Origin: Oligoflexia bacterium
GTDB taxonomy: Bacteria; Bdellovibrionota; JAFGOL01
DNA: 17,430 bases
Direction of reading: 5' to 3'
Assembly: GCA_016926495.1 (NCBI GenBank)
Contig: JAFGOL010000106.1
Span: forward strand, 1-17,430
Below the pieces are notes generated by a model that was given only the letters and a program-made list of their open reading frames with translations, made no database searches and was not told the DNA's origin. The translations under genes and the position numbers were made by a program. Positions 7,795 through 17,430 of this stretch are shown one piece after another (the first letter of the stretch is position 1; each line of letters begins with the position of its first letter).

Positions 7795-7802
7795 ATATAA
7801 AA

Positions 7803-7828
7803 GCGCCGGCGGAAAATCCTGCCGGCGC
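7803..7828. terminator. Shared hairpin terminator between convergent genes
   Basis: GCGCCGGC (7803-7810) pairs with GCCGGCGC (7821-7828), and two more base pairs can form inside the loop. It lies between rsmE (+) and the lipoprotein gene (-). On the minus strand the stem is followed by CTTTTATATT, so it works best for the lipoprotein transcript. On the plus strand the tail is CCTCATATTT, with a poor U-tract. Confidence 0.75.
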
Positions 7829-7859
7829 CCTCATATTTAGAGTTACTGTTATTTATGAA

Positions 7860-8438
7860 CTACATGCTGGTTGTTGCTGTTACGCCCATGGCTTCACAAA
7901 CGTCATCCAGCCACGCATCGTAATCCGTAAAGGGGCTCTCGCCGCATATGGTACCGGTCCATGAATAGGAGCTTCCTTCATAATAGGAATAACTGACTGT
8001 AATCGTGCAGTTAAATTCGCATGAGCCGTCAAGGGCGTTCGAAAAATTAAGAGTTCCGTCTATATCCATGGAAGCGGTACTCTCGGTGGCTTCAAGAGCA
8101 TAAGTCAGATCTCCGTCAACCGTAATAGTCTTCCCTGATTGACAAGGGCCACCGGCGTCATCAATAACGGAACAGCCGTTGAAATCAAGATTAAGAGTGG
8201 CCGAAGTTTCGTTGTCACTGGAAGCAGTAGCGTCAACAGTACCGCCGTCCGGACAATCGAATGACTGGCTTGCCGATTCGTCAATACCAACTTCGCTGAC
8301 TTCAGACAGCAAGGTGGTCCCGATGTAAGCAGCAGCAGCCTTATCTTCAGGCGTAGACAGGGCGGCCTTATCGCCACCGCAACCGTTGATAAAAGCAACA
8401 ACCGCTGCCAGACTGAACAATGCAAGTAACTTTTTCAT
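7860..8438 (-). CDS. Cysteine-rich lipoprotein of unknown family
   Basis: 192-residue exported protein. The signal peptide MKKLLALFSLAAVVAFINGC ends in a lipobox-like I-N-G-C, making C20 the lipidated residue. The mature part is acidic, rich in Ser, Thr, Ala and Gly, and has several more cysteines (CPDGG, NGCS, GPCQSG, GSCEFNC, TICG, DVCEA), enough for several disulfides. Alternating Thr/Ser-rich stretches (TATSSDNETSATLNLDF) suggest a beta-rich fold. I do not recognise the family. GGAGGG lies 6 nt before the ATG, a strong Shine-Dalgarno. The gene is single, convergent with rsmE and divergent from the DsbA-like gene, whose exported partner could help form its disulfides (inference). Confidence 0.75.
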   Translation of the reverse strand: MKKLLALFSLAAVVAFINGCGGDKAALSTPEDKAAAAYIGTTLLSEVSEVGIDESASQSFDCPDGGTVDATASSDNETSATLNLDFNGCSVIDDAGGPCQSGKTITVDGDLTYALEATESTASMDIDGTLNFSNALDGSCEFNCTITVSYSYYEGSSYSWTGTICGESPFTDYDAWLDDVCEAMGVTATTSM

Positions 8439-8570
8439 AAATTTCCCTCCATTTTTTTAATGTCTATTAAAAAGTCAATGAATATCTATAACATAAATGC
8501 CGTTTTGTAAATATTTACGGTACTTAATCTTGTTATTTACAGCAATAATTTTTACTAGTAGACAATAGGC

Positions 8571-9299
8571 ATGAGTATAATGTTAAAAATCGTTAATATT
8601 TTCACGGTGTTCGGCATTTTGTATGCCGGTAATGCCGACGCCGGGGCTGAGCCCCTGAAAACTCAGCTTCAAAAGGCCCCGGGGAAAACCGTAAAAAAGA
8701 TCGCAGATGACATTACAAGGTACGGGATAGCTCCCATGGATTACGAAAGATTCAAAAAACAGGAACTTGTAAATATCGATCTTGAAAAAATAAGGGGGCG
8801 GGCGTACGGAAACGATAAGGCAATTCACTCGCTGATTGTTTTTACGGACTTTAGCTGCGGAAAAAGCAAAAAAGCCGACGCCATATTAAAAAAAAGGGTT
8901 ATGGAAAACAAGGGAAAACTCGCCCTGTACTACGTGTTGTTCCCGCTTGACGAGGCGTGCAATCCCAACCTCAGGGGCAGAGGCAGGCTCAGCGATAAAT
9001 CCTGCGTGTACGCCAGGACAGCGCTTTGCGCGGAAAAACACGGTAAATTTAACGAAACTGTTTCACTTCTTTTTAACGGAGAGGCAAAGGATATTGAAAA
9101 GGATTGCGTAAATTCTGAATGGGCGTCGAAAAAGCTTGCGGAAGAAAACGCCTTGTATAAAAATATAGCGATAAGGGGAACGCCGACTGTTTTGCTGGAT
9201 AAAAGACGCATAGGAAGCGTATATAAATTCGGCTCAAAATTTAACGGGCTTTTAAGGTTTATGGACGTGGATTTTAACAGGATAATAAAAAAACAATGA
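8571..9299 (+). CDS. Exported DsbA-like thioredoxin-fold protein with CxxS active site
   Basis: 242 residues. An N-terminal hydrophobic segment (about 5-24, ending ADAGA) is a likely signal peptide. A helical region of about 60 residues precedes the thioredoxin fold: FTDFSCGKSKK (92-101), in which the usual CxxC is C96-G-K-S99, and the cis-proline loop RGTPTVLLD (202-210, P205). Four further cysteines (C130, C145, C153, C179) lie in the insert. The pattern PLDEACNPN...C...ALCAE resembles the DsbA-like domains associated with VKOR. A single active-site Cys would favour isomerase-like or mixed-disulfide chemistry over oxidation (inference). The start may instead be the ATG at 8580. Neither has a strong Shine-Dalgarno. 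Its stop is 10 nt before gltX, so the two are probably cotranscribed. Confidence 0.72.
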   Translation: MSIMLKIVNIFTVFGILYAGNADAGAEPLKTQLQKAPGKTVKKIADDITRYGIAPMDYERFKKQELVNIDLEKIRGRAYGNDKAIHSLIVFTDFSCGKSKKADAILKKRVMENKGKLALYYVLFPLDEACNPNLRGRGRLSDKSCVYARTALCAEKHGKFNETVSLLFNGEAKDIEKDCVNSEWASKKLAEENALYKNIAIRGTPTVLLDKRRIGSVYKFGSKFNGLLRFMDVDFNRIIKKQ

Positions 9300-9309
9300 G
9301 GATACACGT

Positions 9310-10713
9310 ATGAATATCGTTACAAGGTTTGCTCCGTCGCCGACAGGTAATCTCCACATAGGCGGCGCGAGGACCGCCATATTCAACTATCTTTTTGCCA
9401 GAAGGCACGGCGGCAAATTCCACCTGCGTATAGAAGATACCGATATTGAACGATCACGAAAGGAATATGAAGAGGAAATACTTACAAGCATGAAATGGCT
9501 GGGAATGGACTACGACGGAAAGGCCGTTTACCAGTCACAAAGAACAGACATTTACAGGAAATATTTAAACATGCTGCTTGAATCAGGCAACGCTTACTAC
9601 TGTAACTGCAGCAGGGAAGAGCTGGAAAAGGAGCGGGAGCTTGCCATATCACAGGGTAAAAAAACTCTCTACGGCAGGAAATGCAGGTACAACCCGGTAA
9701 GCGCCGGCGTGCTGCGCTTTAAAATGCCGGAGGACGGCGAAACCGTTATCAACGACGCCATACTTGGCGACATCACCATAATGAACAGGGAAATAGACGA
9801 TTTTATCATAGCAAGGGCCGACGGTTCGCCTACTTATAATTTCACGGTTGTTGTTGATGATCATGAAATGGGAATAACGCATGTTATCAGGGGTGACGAC
9901 CACGTTAACAACACGCCCAAGCAGCTTTTGATTTACAGGGCGCTGGGGCTGGAGCCCCCTGTTTTCGCGCACGTGCCCATGATACTGGGCCCGGATAAAA
10001 AGAAACTGAGTAAGAGGCACGGCTCAACGGCCGTATCCCAGTACAGGGAAGCCGGATACCTGCCGGAGGCGCTGTTCAATTACCTTGTAAGGCTGGGGTG
10101 GTCACATGGCGACGACGAAATTTTTTCCAGGGATGATCTTGTTAACATATTCGATATTGATCATATCGGGAATTCAGCGGCCGTTTTAAGCATGGAAAAA
10201 CTTTTGTGGCTGAACGCGCATTACATCAAAAACATGAACCCCAAAAACATGGCGTTACTGTTGCTGTCCGAAAAAATAGCTCCGCCCGAAATAAAGGAAA
10301 AACTGCTTTCGGAACCTTCGCTTTCCTTTATGCCCATGATACAGGAGAGGGCAAAAATGCTCGGTGATGTTTATTCGGGGATGAGGTTCATGCTGGAAGA
10401 AGATATTGAAATAAACGCCACCGCCGTAAAAAAACATATTACCCCGGAAATCATGCCCGTAATAGACAAGCTCGCTGTGGAGCTTGAAAAGATGGAAGAC
10501 CTTGCGGACACGGAAAAACTCGAAGCTGTTTTTAAGTCAATAATAGAAACTTACGGCATAAAGATGAAAGCCATCGCGCAGGCGGTAAGGGTACTGCTGA
10601 CAGGCACGGACGTAAGCCCGGGCATCTTCGAAATAATAAGCCATATTGACAGGGAACTGCTTTTTAAGAGGCTGAAGGGGTTTCACGATAATCCTATATT
10701 TGAAAAATTATAA
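9310..10713 (+). CDS. gltX: Glutamyl-tRNA synthetase
   Basis: Class Ic aminoacyl-tRNA synthetase that charges tRNA-Glu, and tRNA-Gln too if the organism uses the amidotransferase route. 467 residues, typical. The Rossmann fold begins FAPSPTGNLHIGGARTA with the HIGH-type signature H16-I-G-G19. IEDTD (41-45) follows. Cysteines C98, C100 and C125 mark a small insert that may bind zinc. The KMSKS loop is KKLSKRHG (231-238). The C-terminal helical anticodon-binding region runs to the end. GAGG lies 8 nt before the ATG, and the preceding DsbA-like gene ends 10 nt upstream. The 3' end overlaps the convergent ATPase gene by 6 nt, so there is no intergenic terminator. Confidence 0.95.
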   Translation: MNIVTRFAPSPTGNLHIGGARTAIFNYLFARRHGGKFHLRIEDTDIERSRKEYEEEILTSMKWLGMDYDGKAVYQSQRTDIYRKYLNMLLESGNAYYCNCSREELEKERELAISQGKKTLYGRKCRYNPVSAGVLRFKMPEDGETVINDAILGDITIMNREIDDFIIARADGSPTYNFTVVVDDHEMGITHVIRGDDHVNNTPKQLLIYRALGLEPPVFAHVPMILGPDKKKLSKRHGSTAVSQYREAGYLPEALFNYLVRLGWSHGDDEIFSRDDLVNIFDIDHIGNSAAVLSMEKLLWLNAHYIKNMNPKNMALLLLSEKIAPPEIKEKLLSEPSLSFMPMIQERAKMLGDVYSGMRFMLEEDIEINATAVKKHITPEIMPVIDKLAVELEKMEDLADTEKLEAVFKSIIETYGIKMKAIAQAVRVLLTGTDVSPGIFEIISHIDRELLFKRLKGFHDNPIFEKL

Positions 10714-11868
10714 GCCTATTTCTGTAAAACCGGTTTGCCAGTGGACGCATTTCACGTTATTAATTATTTTGGCGACCGGATCCTGTGAAAAAATATAGGC
10801 TTCGGAGTTTTTTATGTCTTTCGCCATAACCGCAAGGCTTGTTGTCATTGCTTCAGCTATCCTGTCAGTGGATTTAATCTCTATCAGAACAATCGGCATT
10901 CCCGGCCTTTCAATGATCAGGTCAACTTCCACGCCGTCTTTTGTGCGCAAATAGTAAAACCTCCAGTCAAGCTTGTAATACGAGTTAAGCCTGAATATTT
11001 CATTTACGATAAAATGCTCAAAAGCTATCCCGTATTCAAAGGTACTGGAAACATATTCAATGGAAAGGTCCCCTCTCAGGGCTTTTTTAACGCCCATGTC
11101 AAAAATATAAAATTTCGGATTTTTACGCTGCCTTTTTCTGACCGAATAGTGAAAACCCGGCAAAAATGCCCCGATCATGGTATCTTCCAATATCTCAAAA
11201 TAAGACTTTACCGACGTGGCGTCACTGTTAATGTCATTCGCTATTCTGCTGTAATTAATTATATCTCCCGAACTTTGCGCCGCTATTTCCAAAAACGACC
11301 TGAAGGGAGCAAGCTTTCTGACAATCTGCTCAACCTGTATCTCCTCCCTGAGGTAAGTATTTACGTATGTCCTCAAATATTCCTTCCTGTCCGCGTCGTT
11401 AACATTAAATACATCAGGCAGGGTCCCCCAGTTCAAAACAAAATTTACGTCAAAACCGGCGCCTATTTCGCGGTAAGTAAGAGGGTGCATGTAGTTCTGA
11501 AAAGCCCTGCCGGCCAGCAAATTAGCCGCTCCCCTTTTCAGCTTCCTCGCGCTTGATCCGGTAAGTACAAAATTGAACTTTTTTTCCTCTATCTGCTGAT
11601 GAACAACGTCAAGCAATTCCGGAATTTTCTGTACCTCATCTATAATTACCCAGTTTTTCCCGTCCTCAGGCCTTATTGCTTTTAACCTGTGCGCCAATAA
11701 CGACGGATTTTTCTGAAAATCCAGATACTGATCATAGGTTAGCAAATCAATCCAAAGACCGTGCTTATCCGAAAACTCCTGCTTTAAAAACGTGGTCTTC
11801 CCTGTACCCCTCGGGCCAAAGAGGAAAAAGCTCCTTGATTTCGAATAGTTAAGCATTCTATCAAACAT
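10708..11868 (-). CDS. AAA+ ATPase with C-terminal DUF4143
   Basis: 386-residue protein of the widespread AAA_14/DUF4143 family. Walker A GPRGTGKTT (18-26), Walker B WVIIDEVQ (73-80) and sensor-type LTGSSARKLKRGA (102-114) lie in the N-terminal ATPase domain. The C-terminal domain has FYIFDMGVKKAL and GVEVDLIIE...LIEIKST, the D-ExK pattern of restriction-endonuclease-like folds, though nuclease activity is not established for the family. These genes are common mobile or accessory genes with no clear function. The ATG at 11868 lies inside a perfect 12-bp inverted repeat and has no Shine-Dalgarno. The MFxRxL opening is usual for the family and supports this start. No upstream partner gene is intact. 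Confidence 0.88.
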   Translation of the reverse strand: MFDRMLNYSKSRSFFLFGPRGTGKTTFLKQEFSDKHGLWIDLLTYDQYLDFQKNPSLLAHRLKAIRPEDGKNWVIIDEVQKIPELLDVVHQQIEEKKFNFVLTGSSARKLKRGAANLLAGRAFQNYMHPLTYREIGAGFDVNFVLNWGTLPDVFNVNDADRKEYLRTYVNTYLREEIQVEQIVRKLAPFRSFLEIAAQSSGDIINYSRIANDINSDATSVKSYFEILEDTMIGAFLPGFHYSVRKRQRKNPKFYIFDMGVKKALRGDLSIEYVSSTFEYGIAFEHFIVNEIFRLNSYYKLDWRFYYLRTKDGVEVDLIIERPGMPIVLIEIKSTDRIAEAMTTSLAVMAKDIKNSEAYIFSQDPVAKIINNVKCVHWQTGFTEIGL

Positions 11869-11900
11869 GATTTAAAATTGTACGCCATTTTTAAATCATG
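11866..11900. repeat. Perfect 12-bp inverted repeat over the ATPase start codon
   Basis: CATGATTTAAAA (11866-11877) and TTTTAAATCATG (11889-11900) are exact inverted copies with an 11-nt spacer. The left arm contains the start codon of the ATPase gene. In the mRNA the ATG would be paired in the stem. As DNA it could be a dimeric regulator's operator. The stem has no terminator-like T-run. Confidence 0.75.
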
Positions 11901-11946
11901 TTCAATAATAATCTTTTGCCGGAAATATTTTAAGCGTTGGGGATTC

Positions 11947-12210
11947 TCAGGCCGCCTTGTTAAACTTGAAAAATACTTCCTCTATTATTTTTCTGTCAAC
12001 AAGCCTGTTGTTAGCGACCTTATGCAATATCGTTGATATAAACGTCTGATAGGACAAGCCTTCCTCCGCGGCAATATTTTTTATAATATTCAGATCGTTT
12101 TCATTAAGCCTTATTGTGATCCTTTTCTCCTTTTTTTGTTTTACGTATTCTTTAGCCGAAGCTACAGTCTGGTTAGCTTTCTTGACGGATAAAATGTTTT
12201 TAAAAAATAC
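11947..12210 (-). pseudogene. Remnant of a ribbon-helix-helix antitoxin gene
   Basis: An open frame of 87 codons runs from just after a TGA at 12211-12213 to the stop at 11947-11949. It encodes KEKRITIRLNENDLNII, AAEEGLSYQTFISTILHK and NNRLVDRK, a typical RHH/CopG-type antitoxin that pairs with BrnT-like toxins. The normal N-terminal ~30-40 residues are missing and no ATG, GTG or TTG precedes the domain (the first TTG is inside GLSYQT; an ATT at 12195 is the only other candidate). Its upstream codons overlap the toxin's 3' end. I infer a deletion that fused the two genes. The DNA-binding part itself looks undamaged. Confidence 0.6.
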
Positions 12211-12397
12211 TCAGCGTCGGTTTCGACGTACGGCACCGCGTAAACATACTCCTTTATATTTATAATCAGCACCTTCTGGTTTTTACGGGCCGGGTGCCTT
12301 ATATTATCCAGTAAACCGCCTGCAAGCCGCTCAATTACCGCTTCAAACCCGAATCAGCGATTCGCTGTTTTAATTCAGCCTTAACCGTAGGTGGATA
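12162..12397 (-). pseudogene. Remnant of a BrnT-like (RelE-superfamily-type) toxin gene, frameshifted
   Basis: From 12353 to the TAG at 12162-12164 one frame reads FGFEAVIERLAGGLLD, then HPARKNQKVLIINIKEYVYA, then VPYVETDAEYFLK and TFYPSRKLTRL. That layout (HP..., NQK, VYxVPxVE, FLKTxxPSRK) is the C-terminal two-thirds of a known small toxin family. The upstream frame (12397 onward, PPTVKAELKQRIADSG) joins it only after a one-base change in the GGG near 12348. A TGA lies just before 12397 and there is no start codon. So it has at least one frameshift and no usable start, and is probably dead. Confidence 0.6.
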
Positions 12398-12440
12398 TCA
12401 AGTTGCGCGTCAGCACCCGGAGAATGTTTTTTGATGTATA
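12398..12440. other. Spacer between the toxin remnant and ligA, no gene seen
   Basis: 43 bp with no ORF, no T-run terminator on the ligA side and no clear promoter. It may hold more of the decayed toxin gene's 5' end, but the sequence is not recognisable. Confidence 0.3.
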
Positions 12441-15957
<3,517 letters not shown>

Positions 15958-16319
15958 TTGCAATTCGGAAATCATTTTTTTAACTGTTGCAGCAAGGCTG
16001 TCCAGCCTGTTTGTAATAATATAAAAAACCTGTTCCGCATCTATATCAAAATAGTGATGCGCAACAATATCCCGAAAGCCCTTAATACCTGTCCAGTCAA
16101 CTTCAGGATATTTCTTTAGCAGCTTCCTGCCGGTTATTTTGTCAATATTCTTAAAACCTTCTCCAATAGCCATAAGCAGCATACAGATGCCGTCAAGTTT
16201 TTCCATTCCGGATGATGAGTCAAGTAAAAGAAGATACATTTTCAATTTTTTCGGAACATTTTTTAATTTTATCTATAGCTTCATTAATCTGTACCAATAT
16301 AGATTTTACCAGATCCCTG

Positions 16320-16610
16320 TCAAACATATATTCCTTCCCTGCTTATTCTTTCCTTTAAAACCGGATTCATGCCCTCCCTTATACGCAGTACATCAACTTT
16401 AAGATTACTTATTTTTTCAATATCCTCTTTAATGTGCGCAAGAATAAACGGATCAGGAACTATTGTTTTAACGCAAATATCTATGTCACTGTCTTGTCCG
16501 GCTTCGTTTCTGGCATACGAGCCGAAAAGACCAAGCTCGATTATACCGTATTTTTTCGCGTATTTTTTTTTGTAATTACCCAGTATTTTTATAATATCTT
16601 CCCTGCCCAT
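16320..16610 (-). CDS. mntA: MntA-like nucleotidyltransferase antitoxin
   Basis: Minimal nucleotidyltransferase that transfers AMP to HepT's Tyr and blocks its RNase activity, in the paired system. About 96 residues, normal for the family. The catalytic motif LFGSYARNEAGQDSDIDI has the GS loop and the two metal-binding Asp residues (SDIDI). A third acidic residue is in LKVDVLRI. Two starts are possible. I chose ATG 16610 because GGCGGGG lies 6 nt upstream and the promoter at 16645-16673 would put the transcript start near 16638. ATG 16628 adds six residues. Its stop overlaps the hepT start by 8 nt, the usual coupled order of mntA then hepT. Confidence 0.85.
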   Translation of the reverse strand: MGREDIIKILGNYKKKYAKKYGIIELGLFGSYARNEAGQDSDIDICVKTIVPDPFILAHIKEDIEKISNLKVDVLRIREGMNPVLKERISREGIYV

Positions 16611-16644
16611 AAAAACCCCGCCATACACCGGTAACAGTAAACAA

Positions 16645-16673
16645 ATTTTAGCATTGTTTTACTTTTTTGACAG
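16645..16673 (-). promoter_or_regulatory. Promoter for mntA-hepT
   Basis: Minus-strand CTGTCA (16668-16673) and TAAAAT (16645-16650) with a 17-nt spacer, and TGC directly before the -10 (extended -10). The -35 lies in the last codons of the ankyrin gene. The predicted start near 16638 leaves a leader of about 28 nt to ATG 16610. Confidence 0.5.
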
Positions 16674-17357
16674 GTGTTTTTTTATCTCCGAACGTGCTTC
16701 ATTGTAATCACGCCATGCCGCTTTGCAGTATTTCCGGTTTTTCAGCCTGTGGTACGCGGCGCGTATATTTTCCCGGCTGCTCCCTTTTTCCAGAAGGTAA
16801 GTCACAGTGTTAAAGTTTCCGTACCTTCCGGCAAGCATCAGGGCGTTCTCGCCGTGGCCTACATAATTTACGTTCGCGCCCTTGCTTAAAAGGTACTGTA
16901 TGGCAACGGGATCACCGGATTTTACGGCAATCATAAACGCGGCATCCTTATCTGCCCCGTTATCCAGAAGTATTTGGGACATCGGTTCGTTTGATGTTTT
17001 GGCAGCCTCGTACAATGCGTGCGCGGCGTTTACATGGTTAAGAAGAAAACCTTGCCTTGCCAGCTCCTGCATTGTTGCCGCAAGGTTATTTTGTACGGCA
17101 TAAACAGGCGCAGAGTAGCCTCGTCCATCCCTTGCCCATAGGTACCAGCATTTTGAATCAGCATCATACATCGTCTTTTTGGTGCAATCTTTTCCGGGAA
17201 GGGCTTTTATTTTTTTTCTCATTTCCTTGATTTTGCCGTTGGCGGCCAGAACGAGTATTTCCATTGCCATTTGATAATCCGAATTTGTAAAGGACCTTCC
17301 GGAGTTATAAACAGAGCTTGTTCTGGGCCTGGGAATTATATAAAGAGCCAGTTGCAA
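16659..17357 (-). CDS. Ankyrin-repeat protein
   Basis: 232 residues with about four ankyrin-like repeats in residues 82-195. The clearest are AAHALYEAAK...LLDNGADKD (111-138), AAFMIAVKSGDPVAIQYLLS (139-158) and GENALMLAGRYGNFNTVTYL (169-188). A Lys/Arg-rich tail (KLSKK) ends the protein. Ankyrin repeats usually mediate protein binding, and the partner is unknown. The frame opens with TTG 17357, giving a hydrophobic start (LQLALYII), or with ATG 17270, which would begin MAMEILVLAANGK. No Shine-Dalgarno is convincing. A TATAAT lies at 17396-17401 on this strand, but without a clear -35. The gene is upstream of mntA on the same strand, with a separate promoter, so a functional link is not shown. 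Confidence 0.7.
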   Translation of the reverse strand: MQLALYIIPRPRTSSVYNSGRSFTNSDYQMAMEILVLAANGKIKEMRKKIKALPGKDCTKKTMYDADSKCWYLWARDGRGYSAPVYAVQNNLAATMQELARQGFLLNHVNAAHALYEAAKTSNEPMSQILLDNGADKDAAFMIAVKSGDPVAIQYLLSKGANVNYVGHGENALMLAGRYGNFNTVTYLLEKGSSRENIRAAYHRLKNRKYCKAAWRDYNEARSEIKKHLSKK

Positions 17358-17430
17358 AATTCCAGAAATGATGTGAATTAATAAGCGATAGTATTATTAT
17401 AAAAAAAGCGAGACTTTCACTCCTTTTGGT

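Noticed and set aside
8483-8558. Promoters between the lipoprotein and the DsbA-like gene
   Set aside because: Candidate boxes (TTTACA with TAGATA; TTGTTA with TACTAG) match only about half of the consensus, so I did not list them.

Overview
The window looks like a stretch of chromosome from a diderm (Gram-negative-type) bacterium that I cannot place to phylum. Evidence for a diderm is a heptose-nucleotide enzyme (RfaE2), a lipobox lipoprotein, exported thioredoxin-fold and L,D-transpeptidase proteins. Coding DNA uses AGG (Arg) and ATA (Ile) heavily, and start codons include TTG and GTG. No rRNA, tRNA, CRISPR array, insertion sequence or phage gene was seen. The content is mostly housekeeping, with an accessory tail to the right of about 10.7 kb.

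Layout. (1) 1-35: the 5' end of a minus-strand gene leaves the window, with a 195 bp spacer after it. (2) 231-3566 (+): a tight operon tmk - holB - ricT-like PSP1 gene - tatD, with 4-nt overlaps or a 2-nt gap. (3) 3611-4735 (-): exported L,D-transpeptidase with an NTF2-like tail. (4) 4896-7794 (+): operon of an RDD membrane protein, rfaE2, a REC-GGDEF response regulator and rsmE. The regulator starts 38 nt inside rfaE2. The operon ends at a GC-rich hairpin shared with a convergent lipoprotein gene. (5) 7860-8438 (-): cysteine-rich lipoprotein of unknown family. (6) 8571-10713 (+): DsbA-like protein with a CxxS active site, then gltX. (7) 10708-11868 (-): AAA+/DUF4143 ATPase whose start codon sits in a perfect 12-bp inverted repeat. 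(8) 11947-12397 (-): decayed toxin-antitoxin locus not callable as intact ORFs. (9) 12441-14441 (-) ligA and 14440-15957 (+) a subtilisin-like protease, divergent with overlapping start codons. (10) 15895-16610 (-): MntA nucleotidyltransferase and a frameshifted HepT. (11) 16659-17357 (-): ankyrin-repeat protein.

How the parts relate. The left operon joins dTTP synthesis, the clamp loader and two small maintenance proteins, an arrangement common in many bacteria. The second operon mixes envelope sugar activation, a c-di-GMP signal output and ribosome modification. The right side holds two toxin-antitoxin loci in different states of decay: a BrnT-like/RHH pair that has lost its starts, and an MNT/HepT pair with one frameshift. 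I did not find a convincing new multi-gene system. The best leads are the HepT frameshift at ACU-UGA-C, the TA remnant, the start-codon hairpin of the ATPase, and the zero-length divergent ligA/protease junction.
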